A stretch of 64,000 bases of DNA from Ophiura sarsii (lineage: Eukaryota > Echinodermata > Ophiuroidea > Amphilepidida > Ophiuridae), in contig CM069459.1 in the NCBI GenBank assembly GCA_035610835.1, positions 55,409,316-55,473,315 on the forward strand, read 5' to 3'. Of this stretch, positions 27,501-39,500 are shown piece after piece. The notes under the pieces are model-generated. The model was not told the DNA's origin and searched no databases. It was given only the letters and a program-made list of their open reading frames with translations. The position numbers were made by a program, and so were the translations under genes. The stretch's first letter is position 1. The number at the start of each line of letters is the position of its first letter.

Positions 27501-30500
27501 GTCAAGCATTAGGCCAACAGGGAAAACCTTTTTAATAAAGCCTGACAATATTTCTCTTTTTAAATAATAATAATTTAAAATTATACAAAAAACTGAATTT
27601 TTTAAAAATATTTTTGAAACTTGTAGAAATATTTTTAGAATAAAAATAAATAATTAAAAATGGTAATTTCTAAGGGGAAAAAAATGCTGGATATACCAAC
27701 CGAACATTCACCGTTATATTTATGGGCCTTTTTATTGATAAATTTCTTGCTCACTAATTAATCATACCTTTATCTTTTTTTTTGACTTCCTAAGCAATTT
27801 ATTGTATGCATTTATTTCCCATTCTGTTAACATAATAGTATACCTTAATAACATTTTTATTTTTTTGGCCAAGACAGCTAGTCGGGTATATACAGGGGGT
27901 CACCGTGCACCCTACCCCTAGGACTCCCTCAAACCAATTTTTTTTAAACTTACTTTCATGGTCCTAAAACATATTCAGGATGTTAATTTTGGTATGCATA
28001 AGGGGTAATCATTATTTCAATACAAGTGCCTTTACACTCTTTCCCCTTCCATGGAGCTGGTTTAACACTTTCCATGCGGCTATTAGATTTACCATAACAA
28101 AACAGATTTTTCAGAAACAGAAATCTATACCAACTTTCAAAATGTTATTTCAAGAATTACTGAACCAATACTAGGCATGTTTGTACTTATTGTAATGCAA
28201 TTCTCATGTTGATTCCAGGTATGGTGATGAAATTCAATAATTTTAACATTTTTGAAACATTTTGTGAAATGTTTGAACTGTCGTCTGCAGCAGACGACTG
28301 CCGTGTGGAAAATGTTAAGCAAATATGTGATCAGTCGCATCAAGAAGGACATGTTGTCAGCAAACACAGTTTTGAGATAGAGACCAATATATTTGGTGAA
28401 ATATAAAGGAAATAATAGAAAAAAAATTGCTTCTTCAAATCATATCTTGTGATTAAAAAGTCTGATAACTTCCGACATGGTATCATTTCAAAGCTTAAAA
28501 TGTGCTCTTTCAAGTCTGACTCAGGCCTCCAACATGTCCACTTTGATTGATGTGACGTGTCAAATTCAAATCATATCTTGTGATTAAAAAGTCCGATCAC
28601 CTTTCAACATGGTATCATTTTCAAGCTTAAAATATGTTCTTCTAAATTCATGACAATAACTCAAAATTGACTCATGCCATCAACATGTCCATTTTGATGT
28701 GACGGGTCACATATATGTTGGGTTCTCAAGAGTTGAAGTTAAATTAATTTGTATAATTGTTTCTATCTTTTGTTATTGCAGGACTGATGATCTTGTACGC
28801 TATTCATTTGATCTTGAGGTGGACTACATCACTGAGAGAATTATAGGTAGGTTTCTTCAGAAAATAATTAGGATGTTAGGACTTTAGGGTAGTAATATGG
28901 ATGTTATTCTTAATTGGCGCATTTACGTCAAACGAGGGCCATGCTATCCAACTGAGCATGCTCAGAGCAATTAGTGGTCCGAAAAATGAGGCTTGTGATT
29001 TAGCCAAGACAAGAGTGCTGTTTTTCAATGGGGTTAACTTTGCACTAATCATAATAATTCTTCATACTTCTGAGCTGTTTAATATTTGACCTTATTACAT
29101 TCGTGAAATAAACTTGAACTTATAAACTATATATTTCCACTTGTTTGAAATGAAATGCTTGCTGATAACACTATCTAGGAAAATGTAAACGTTCACAGCT
29201 CATTACATTGCAGTAAAAGTATGAGATGGTAATGTTTATTGGCGCACCAATTGCTCTGAGCATGCTCAGTTAGATTGCACTTCCTCTGTTGACGTAAATG
29301 CGCCAATCAAGAATAACGTCTATAAAACTTGGTAAATGGAAGAATGTGTTGGTCTGTTTCCGAGACCAAACATACTTTGGTGATTCCCCCCCCCCCCCCC
29401 CTGACCCCTCCCAAGAATAGATCGCTATCTAGGGTTTTTTCATTAAAAAAAGACCCATATTAAGCATGGTAAGAGATATCATGTAAAAAAACCACATTTG
29501 GATAGCACATCTAATATGTATACCTTTCATACGGAGGTGCCCCTTCCCTTTAGGATAAAGTCATTTTAACCTATCAGTAAAGGGAACTATAAGGATAGGC
29601 CAAAAAGTCTGCAGCCTTTTAGTCAAGTATACAAATGAGTAAATAGGTTTGCAATTGCAATGACAAAATACCTATAGATTATAATCTTGTGCTCCTGTCA
29701 GATGCCGCTGTAGCTCAATTGGCAAGACTGTTGTTCTATAGTTTGATCAGTTCCAAACTGGCGAAGCAGCCTTACAGCAGCGAATGAATAAAGAAGGACG
29801 CGGGTGTGTAGTTGAAGGCAACAAGCGCACTGTGCACCATATGCGTGACGTTTGCGCGTGTCCAATATATTGCGTGCGTGTGACCATAATCACGGCCGTA
29901 CGCTTGGATTACTTTTGCTCGTGGAGAGATCAAAACCGAATATTTCTCGCCGATTTGGAACTGATTAACCCTAACCCAACTGAATCTCACTAAATCTCAC
30001 TGCCAGAAACTATTTCCACACGCGTGCTGCTGCATTGCCTCGACGACGTCACCTACCGCAGGCATATGGGGGCAGGAATTTAGCTCAGTTGGTAGAGGGT
30101 AAACAAAATAGTACTTTTTCCCCCTCCCCCGATACGCACAAAAAACATAGCTTTACTGGTTATGGTTAAACTATAGTGATACAGAGGTTGCGGGTTCAAA
30201 TCCAGTCAGAACCACATGTTTCTTTTCAACATTTAATATACGCTGGGGAAAGATAATTAATTTAATGATATTGCTGAATTTTGGCCCCCTTTTTGTGTAT
30301 ATAAAGAGCAAATGTGAACAATAGCCCAACAGACATTAACATAGTTAATGAACTGAAGGCCTTTTCAGACGGCCACTAAGCTCGAGAATAGTTATTCTCT
30401 TGCTTAAATATTTTTACTGCTAACCCAGGGTGTCTGTCCACACGACAAACTTAACCTCGAGAATAGCGACGCTACTGCGGTAGCTTCGAGGTTAACTCAA

Positions 30501-33500
30501 GATCATGCGACTCTTCATTTTGCGTAAGACCTGGGTCACAGGTCATAAATCTCACTCGCGGTTAGCATTACGATACCTTAACACGACACACACACTCTTG
30601 GTTAGTGCTTCGGGGTCAGTTAACCGTAACATCTTTTAGGGTTAACATTTCAGCTTTATACTCGGGTTAGTTAACCATGATCGATTCACACGGCCGTTAA
30701 CCAAGAGTTTAACCTCTAGGTTAGTGAGTTTGACGCTAACCTAGAGGTTAGCGTCCCTTGTCAGAATGCACCTTATGTGATTACAAATCAAGCTGGTAAC
30801 TCTCTACAAAGAGCTCTGATGGGCCAATCAATTGGTTCACTGCAACTCCGAAAACATTCATAATAATACAAGTAAAGACAGATGGGCAGGGTTAAAAAAA
30901 AACCAATGAAAGTGGCACAATAATAAGATAAAAGCCAAAACATATATAGAGAACATCATCAAAAAGATATATTTTAAAAAAAATTAAAAATTAAAATTGG
31001 GATGAGTTCCTCCATTATAACTGAAATAATTTACAAAATCCAACGAAGAAACATTTCAAAGGCAAAATCAAGACACATTATTCAAACCATTATTGAAATA
31101 AAGCAATTAAGCCTAGGTGCCCATAACGCTCTATGAAGTCATGCATTCTTTACCACATCTTAAACTTAAATAGTTTACCCTTGGAAAACCCCACATGTTC
31201 CAAAATAGAACAGTAATACACTGTACGTGTTAGATACATTGCGTCATACGGTTTCCCATTTTGACAATCGTGCAATCCAATTTGCAACTACAGGAAGGGG
31301 GTATTTCCCCCCAGTGTGCCTGACACAAGCAATTAAGACAGTCCCTCAGTGTCAAATAGCGGCATGTAATTAGGCCCTGTTTCCTGAACGTTTTACTACT
31401 GATATTAACCTTTAAATGCTGGTTTCTGTATAGGTTTCTGTATAATATAAAGCAGTTTACCAACCCCCAGTGTTCACAATACACAATATAACAAATGAAA
31501 TGGAAATGAAGAGGTGGCTTTTCGATAAAATGTTTGTCAAAAGTATACTCCCGATCACAATTCTCCAATTCTGAGGGGGGGCACCCCCCCCCCCAGACTC
31601 CCCTCTGTTCGGGCTTTTAAACCATCTATACTTTTAAGTATAAAAATCAAGAAAATATCAGTATATAATGCTCAACTTCTGTGACGATGCTAGCGTTGTG
31701 AATATGCTAACGTAGCGTTTAATTATTGTTATTCTTGTTGTGGTAGCGTAAAGTAAGCTTATTTGCCTAAATTTACCTTGGCTTTGCGTTGCGTATTTAT
31801 TACGCCTGTTTCTTGAAGAACTTCACTCGTTGAAACACAAGATGTTTACTGTTGGTCAACTAGGGTTTATATATTTGATCCCTTGTCGTTTTATTCATCA
31901 ACTTCTTACTTATAACAAACGATTGAGTCGATTTAATATGTGACAATTTCCCCGACGATACCGTTCCAAAACAGGCACGCAGGAAAAAGAGAGCGAATTC
32001 TCCTCCTCATCGCCCAGGTAAGCCCGCATGTAGTTTCAGCCTTCTGATTGGCTAAGAGTTGCGCTCATGTAGTTTCGGCCTTCTGATTGGCCAATACTTA
32101 TGTGACGCACTCATGAAACTACTTGTGGCACCATTGTCAACCATTAGGGGTGAGCAATTGTGTATTATTATACTGACTTCCTCACAACTTCTTTTGTGCA
32201 TTGATAAAACACAAAATATTTATTGGAAATGAAGAGGTGGCTTTTCAATAAAATGTTGGTCAAAAGTGTACACCAGATGGCACCAAATGAGTTCGAAAAT
32301 GTTCTACTTCTGAGGGGGGCACATCCCCGTCAGACACCTTCCTGTCCGACCATAGCTCTGAGGGAGGTGCTGTGCACCGCTTTGATGGTACAAGCTCAAT
32401 TTCATTTTTTTTTGGCCCCCACCCCCCATAAACTTGGCTGGATCTGCGCCTGCTTGGAAAACTGCTTATATGCCGGTTTCTAGGTTAGCGAACTAATAAC
32501 AAATCGTTTAAAATTTAAACAAAAACTGTGCCTGATTTGCTTCTACAACTACAAGCCCTCTTTTCAAGTCAATGGAAAATTAATTCTCAAGCCACACTTC
32601 TTGAGAATATGGATTTGCACACCTATATAACACATTTGAATGCCCTGGAAGGTTTTTGTCTGCAAATTATTACTAAAAAGAAAGTTATCAAAGGCTATCA
32701 ACCTGGAGCAGGACACTCACTGAAATCCATCATGGCAAAAATTATGGACAGGACCATTTGAACTCCATTATAGACATACAGAGAGAAAGATAACTGTAAT
32801 GTACTTGGTCAATTTTAATTTTATTGCGATATTTCAGTCAGTTTCCCACTAAAGTTACGTTAGGTTTCTTTTGATGAGCAGTGTATATTATTTCTTGTTG
32901 AATTAATCTTGTTTTTTAATTTTCTTTCCTTTCAGCTGTATCGTTTCCAGCAGGGGGACTGGAAGCTCAGTATCGAAGTAATCTAAAAGATGTCGTATCA
33001 ATGCTGAAAACTAAACATGAAAATAGTTATATCATATTTAATTTATCAAGGAGGAGGCAGGACATCAGTAAACTTAATAATCAGGTGAGAGGAATGAGGC
33101 CCAAAAAAAAAAAGTTGACTTGCCCTTTCAGGGTCAAAGTCAGGGTCGGACGGTCGGATTTTTTTTTTTTTTTTTTTTTTTTGAAAATGTTTGAAAATTT
33201 ACTGCACAAAAACACGTTTTAAAGATTTTTTTTTTGATTTTTTTAAAAAATTTTTTTTTGATTTTTAAACAAGCAGATACTACTTAAAAACACGTTTTGA
33301 TCTTTCTTTATTGTTATGTGCTTCTTTCAATTTTGTTAATCTTTTTTTTCAATCTTTTTTTTTTTTTTTGAAAAAAAAAAAAAAAAAAAATAGCGACCCT
33401 AGATTTCCGAAAATTAGGGTCGGTCGGAAAGGGCAAGTCAACTTTTTTTTTTTTTGGCCTGAGGGAGGGTGCTGGGATAGGATTGAGGGATGAGAGCAGG

Positions 33501-36500
33501 GCTTGAAATAAGCAGGAGCAGGGGTTAAGCAGGGGCTAAACCTCAAAATACCCCTGGTTCTTAAGTAAATTGTGTCACCATGAGCAACTTTTACATTGAC
33601 AATTTCCCCCGGTTATTCCTTTACACTCCTCTTCAGGATGACATAATTATTTATATGGTTTTACCCTTTCATAGCCCCTAGTAAGTCACAAATTGCCCAT
33701 GATCCTGAAGGAAAATCGGTGAACCAGGGGGAATTTTTAAATTTTTGGTAACAGTAGGTCCTGGTTCTGAATTCCTTATTTCCAGCCCTGGATGAGAGGG
33801 GAGTAGAGAGAAGGATTGGATGAGGGAGTTGGAATGGGGGATAGGGAAAAAGTGTACTCAAGGTACCAGATTATGGACTGTACTGGTAATACCGATACTG
33901 GAACACCCAGTATTGTCAAAGTCAGTGTTCCAGTATTGGACAATAGTGGCACATATAAAATATTCCAGTATCGGGCGATACTGGAACACAATTATGTACC
34001 AGTATCATTCAGTATGGGACAAATCACTACGGGTACATGTGTATCAGTATAGCCCAATACTGGAACATAAATATGTTCCAGTATCGCTCGATACTGGAAC
34101 ACAATTTGGTGTTTCAGTATGGAACAATAATGTTGAACCAGTATCAAACGATACTGGTAAATTTGATGTACCAGTATCGTGCGATACTTGTCAGTATCTG
34201 GGACCTAAAGCAAACTTTTTCTGGGGATAGCTATATCATTTTATCAAGTTTATCAAGGAGGCAGTAGGACAAAAGTGAAATTAATATTCATGTAAGAAGA
34301 AAGTTAAGTGATTGACTTGAGAATTAAAGGTAGATGATCCGATTGCTGGCCCGATTTTCAACTCGATGTTTTCTATTTTACATGAAAGGTCATCCTTAAA
34401 ATTGTCGCATTCCAAAGTTTGAGTTGCATAACTCCAACGGTTCTATTTTTAGAAGCACAAGGTCACAAAATATTGGCCCATTGAGTAATACACAGACTGG
34501 TTGGTGGTTAACCACCTTTGGCAGTAATTCACCACATTTTAGCCTATAATTTCTAAATGGAACATTTCTGGCCCCTAAGATTTTACAGACATAATGATAT
34601 CAAAATATCTTGATGTGAAAAAAAAATCATAGCCCCAAAAAAGTGATAGGAACATACACCTTTAAGAGGAGAGAGGAGGGATACTGGGATGGAGGAAGGA
34701 AGGGGATGAGATTGTAAGGGAATGGAGGCATGGGGTTGGGGCAAGGTGAAAGTTATGTGTCATCTAATTTATCAAGGGCATAGCAGGACATACTCAGGTG
34801 AGTCAAGCAAAGTGAGGGATAGGGATGCTTGGATGGAAGTAAAGGATGGACTGGGATCAATGGGTTGGGAGATAGTCAATATGATGTTATCAAGAAGGTA
34901 GCAGACATTAGTAAACTTAATAATTAATTAAGTTACAGGATAATCAATAGAGGGGAAGGGGTATTGGCTGGGATTAGAGGGTACAGGGAGGGAGGCATAG
35001 GTTGACAGAGCTGTCAACACTCCATGATATTTGGTATTTTCACCTGTTAAACTCTATTCCCTTCATTCACCAGGTATATGATTTGGGTTGGCCCAATCAG
35101 TTGGCACCGCCTTTGGAAAGACTATGCAGCATATGTAAACACATAGAGACTTGGCTCAAGTCTGATCCCAAACATGTCGTAGTACTACATTGTAAAGGAG
35201 GTCGGGGACCAATTGGCACGGTGATATCGGCGTATATGAACTACATCAACATCACAGCAAGGTGGGTGAAGAAAGGCCCCTTCCCCTCCACGGTGTCACA
35301 GGTGGAAATTAATCCCTAAATTTGCCTGAAATAGACAATCCCAGGGGGTACTTAGTGGATATGAGGTTACGGGGTTGTGACGCCAAATAGGGTCCCATTT
35401 TTTCATCCTCTGGTAAAATGAATGATCCCTTTTCAAAGCCAATTTTGGTAAATTTATGGGTCTAAAATCCTTAATTTTGCAGTTTTTCACAGAAACTTTA
35501 GCAAAATCTATCGAAGATAAAGGAAAATAATGTGTCTCCGGGAAACACATGGGTTCATTATGGGTCAATTTTCATTTTGCTGGCGGCACATCCCTACAAC
35601 AACAACAAAATCTGAGTACCCCATCTGGGAGACAATCCCTAACCAAGTTTTGTTTAATCGCACCAAGTTTTTCTCTAACATTTCTCAAAGTTGCGCTAAG
35701 GTGCACTAAAGTTTATTTTATAAAAATTCCCAAAGTTGAGCTAAGTTGGACTAAGTTTTTCTAAAAATATCCAAAGTTGTGGTAAGTTGCCAAAAATCGC
35801 ACAAATTTTCTAAAGATGTTATGAAGTTGCATTCAACTTAATGTAATTCACCGTAACTAACCTTGGGGAAATTTGTTGAATTCGCAAAACTTTAGGCATT
35901 TCCCGCTGTGACATAAGGCCCGGCCCGGTGGAGCAACTTATAAACCATTCACCCAAACAGTGTTTTGGTATTTTTCCAAAATATTTGAAAGCCCCATGGA
36001 ATCATTTAAAGAAATTATAACACTTACGTCCCTATGGTAGAAGGAGAAGATAGTTTAAGACAAAGTAACACCTCTCACACCCCCATTTTTTGACAATAAA
36101 CATTTCAAATGAAACGTTATCTGCCTACTGCACTTGTCTGGTACTGTATTCCTGCTTGCTTCCCAGGAAGTTGATAAGATAATAATCATAAGGATATTAA
36201 CCGTAACAGCCCTGAATACTATCAAATACTACTCTACTATAATAGTTTGATCAATTCCATATTGGGGAAGCCTCCTTACAGCAGCGAATGAATACTGAAG
36301 GACACGGGTGCGCATGAAGGCAACCTGCGCACTGTGCATCATATGTGCGAGTGCGTCCAAAACTGCGTGCATATGACCATAATCGCGTGTGTACGCTTGG
36401 ATTACTATTGCGCGCAAAGAGATAAAAACCGAATATTTCTTGCCAATTTGGAACTGATTGAACTGATGTGCATGCTACCCCAGTCATCTTCAGGGGTTGG

Positions 36501-39500
36501 GTTGATATACCTTATCTGTAATAAAAATATTTTGTGCAGTAATGCTCAGTAAAGGCAAGTTAGGAAAGGTATCTCTATAAATGTCAGGCTCGTAACCAGG
36601 ATTTTTTCCGGGGGGGGGATTTTTCCAAAAGTGGACTTTTTTCCAAAATGTGGACCTTTTTACCAGGGAGGCGGTTTGGCAAAAGTGGACCTTTTTTCAA
36701 TAAAACCGCATTTATTGGACTTTTGGGGACATTTTGAGATGGGGGGGGGGGGGCATCCACCTCCTGGTTACTGGCCTTGTAAATGCCACTGTTTATTTAC
36801 TTCATTGGAGCTTTATTCTGTGTGAAACGTGATGTCATGGGATAATACTAGAATGAGGGTCAGGAAAAGGTGCAGCGCTTACAGATGAATGGATGAAAAA
36901 AGAAACATACTTTCCATTTTGTATGAATGACCTTTATCAGATGACCTCAGATTATGAGATGAATGTTTACTTGTTTACACTGTAACAGATTATGTTAATA
37001 TCGTACTGAAGGACCAGCTGAAAGGACATGGAAGTTATTTGAAGAATCTTGAATATTGATAATGGTTCGTGGGTGCATTGTAGGTGCCTGTGAATGCACA
37101 ATGTTGATGGAAGTATGATGACACACAACATTAATGGCTAAAAGATAAATTGAGGGTTGATAACCAGAGAGACAAAAGACATTCTGAGAAAAATGAGTTT
37201 TAATATATTGTTTATAGGTCAATAACTGTGTATGTGTTGTTTCGAGAGAAATTAGACAAATCAATGCATGCGCGCTGATGTTGATGTGTGAATTATGGCC
37301 CGATCCCGTTGGGGGAGTGCTTTTGTGAGCATTTCAACATTTGCACAAGTGCATTGATTTTTCTGATTTTTCGAGAAACAAAACATTGGCATGTATTGAT
37401 CTAATTCATACACGACAATAAACAAATCAAAATTCACAACTTGAGCATAATTTTGATCCATGTTATAATGAATAAAAACATGTTAACAACATTGCTAACA
37501 CCCACAGTGAAAAATCGGCAAACCCACGATGCCTGAACAACGAATAAAAGCAAAGCGTGTGGTGCACGCATTGAGCGGCGCACACGCGGAGTGCATTAGA
37601 TACTTTCAATGCACTCCACATATTTTAGTTTCTTGCTTTCTGATTGGCTCGTCACTACGAAGAGTGTATGAATTTCCATTGAGTTTTGATAAGTCTTTTT
37701 GGTCCTTGGAATCTTTAGGTGACAATTAGATAGTTTTAGTACCAATAAGCTGATGACACAACCTAACTGTTTGTGCATCCAATCTACCTATCTTTATTAC
37801 ACATTCTGTTTCTGTCATTGCCTTCAAGAAGGCACTTAAGACATTTTTGTTCCCCATCTAATCTTATTTCTCAATGTTAATGTATGTTATTTGGCATCTT
37901 TGGAAGCGCTAAATTTGAGCCGCCTGAAAGTGTCGCTTCATCAAATACTTATTGTATGTGATGATGTGATTATAAAGTATTGTACACATTTTTGGCCATT
38001 GGTCTTCATTATGGGTAATTTGTTTTGTTTACATTCATTAAACTCATTAGAAGCCAAACGCCAAACAGACGAGCGCGCACAGACAAAAATCCCAAGCAAA
38101 AACATGTGCGTCGTAAAGTTGCGCACTCGCGCTGCAATCAAGAGCAGGTGGCGGACGGCTACACACAAAAAGCATTGAAGCTGACATTAATATCGTTGGG
38201 ATGCAGAGTGCTGAAAGAGTGGATTAGTTGCTGTTCACTCTTCATTCTGTCTTTATCTCTGCCATGGCACTTGTATAGTCCAGCGATTTTAATATCTCGT
38301 TTTAGTATGTGTGTATGTATCTCAAAATGACTAACAATGGAGCTCTGTCTCTCTGGTTGTCAAATTTGCCACATTTTTCAACAAATATGAAGACAAAAAG
38401 ATTGCAATGAAACTTAATGATTAAGCACCTTTTTTGTTTGTAAAAAATGTTAACCCTCTCTTTCTATTTTTCCATCAGTGCCGAGACCATGCTGGATAGA
38501 TATGCCATGAAACGTTTCCTTGACGCCAAGGCACTACCCATAATGCATCCTTCCCAGCATCGTTACGTGACGTATTTCATGGGATTACTACAAGGGTCTA
38601 TCAATATAAACAGCGCACCACTCTACCTCCACTACATACTAATACATGGCGTGCCTAATTATGATACCGCCGGAGGTAGGTATTTATATAATATTGAATG
38701 GCTTTGAGGGTCATACAAGAATATATGTGACGTGTTCTACCAAAACCAGATGGAATTGGGCAGAGCTCCAAACTGAGAAATAGCCCAAAACATAATTGGG
38801 GGTGATTTTTGGGGGAATTTGAGTTTCTGGTAAATAATTAATCTTCAGAGTGTTTATAACAATATAGTGAAAGATTCAGATTAAAAAATCATCTTAAATG
38901 TTTCAGTGATTTAAAACAATCCTAGTTCTATTAAAAAGCCTAGTTGTAGTAACTTTAAAGGGCGATAACTCAGTTTGGAGTTTTCATAAAGATCGTAAAA
39001 AACGAACTTGAAAATGATGTAACTCCGCTTTGGGACGTCCGATTAAAAAAAAAAGAGGTACCACTGTAAAGCTGAATATCTCTAGTTTAATAATCAATTA
39101 CTAACTCAATTTTGATATCTTGCCCAATTGTGTCTGGTTTGGGTAGAACACGTCACATATTGCAAAAGTCGGAGACAGTTAAAATATTGAAAATGAATGA
39201 TAATTCAAATTTCACATCTTCAGTGGTGTTATGTAAAGCAAAGGTCTGTCTCACATATTTGGGGAAATAGCTGTGCTATTATGCATTGTTGCTTCTTCTT
39301 TTTTTTAAAGAAAAATAGCTATGCTAAATATGGATATTCTTTTGTTATTGTGTTTTTAGCCAACTTTATAACCCCTAGATGTATAAAATACATCCTCCTG
39401 ACCAGCCTAAGAAATGGCTTACATTATCCAAGACATTGTATAATATCATACTGTAACTACTAGTACACCACTGTGTTATTGCATCATGAACATGCATTCG

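Larger units (their letters stand above)
20731..28781. other. Intron 2 (8.1 kb)
   Basis: It contains the three-copy repeat at its start, a 74-nt poly-G tract, two TTAA MITEs, a four-copy minisatellite, two CACTTTCC MITEs and the 26552 MITE. Stretches 21600-22560, 23050-23500, 23940-24390, 24630-26550 and 27010-28060 show nothing recognisable beyond AT-rich sequence. Frames near 24814-25320 have no recognised similarity. Confidence 0.7.
28847..32935. other. Intron 3 (4.1 kb)
   Basis: It holds a foldback (28895-29326), nested insertions in a tRNA-like sequence (29700-30225), a host repeat with an inserted element (30290-30965) and a partial duplication (31497-31600 and 32222-32340, sharing GAAATGAAGAGGTGGCTTTT). 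Stretches 30970-31490, 31600-32220 and 32350-32930 show nothing else recognised. Confidence 0.7.
33085..35073. other. Intron 4 (2.0 kb)
   Basis: Beyond the features listed separately, it is filled by purine-rich GGGATGAGGG-like spacers (33460-33520, 33790-33845, 34668-34745, 34811-34870 and 34945-35000) that alternate with exon-4-tail copies. Confidence 0.75.

Noticed and set aside
31230..31568. 112-codon minus-strand Cys-rich open frame
   Set aside because: Overlaps a duplicated repeat segment, has no recognised family, and no sign of codon-level conservation can be seen.
31980..32022. Possible 43-nt exon ending CGCCCAG/GTAAGC in intron 3
   Set aside because: The length is not a multiple of three, the acceptor is poor, and inclusion between phase 1 exons would break the tensin frame.
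33820..34230. 136-codon plus-strand open frame
   Set aside because: Translation of the palindromic CCAGTATCG array, with no splice logic or domain.
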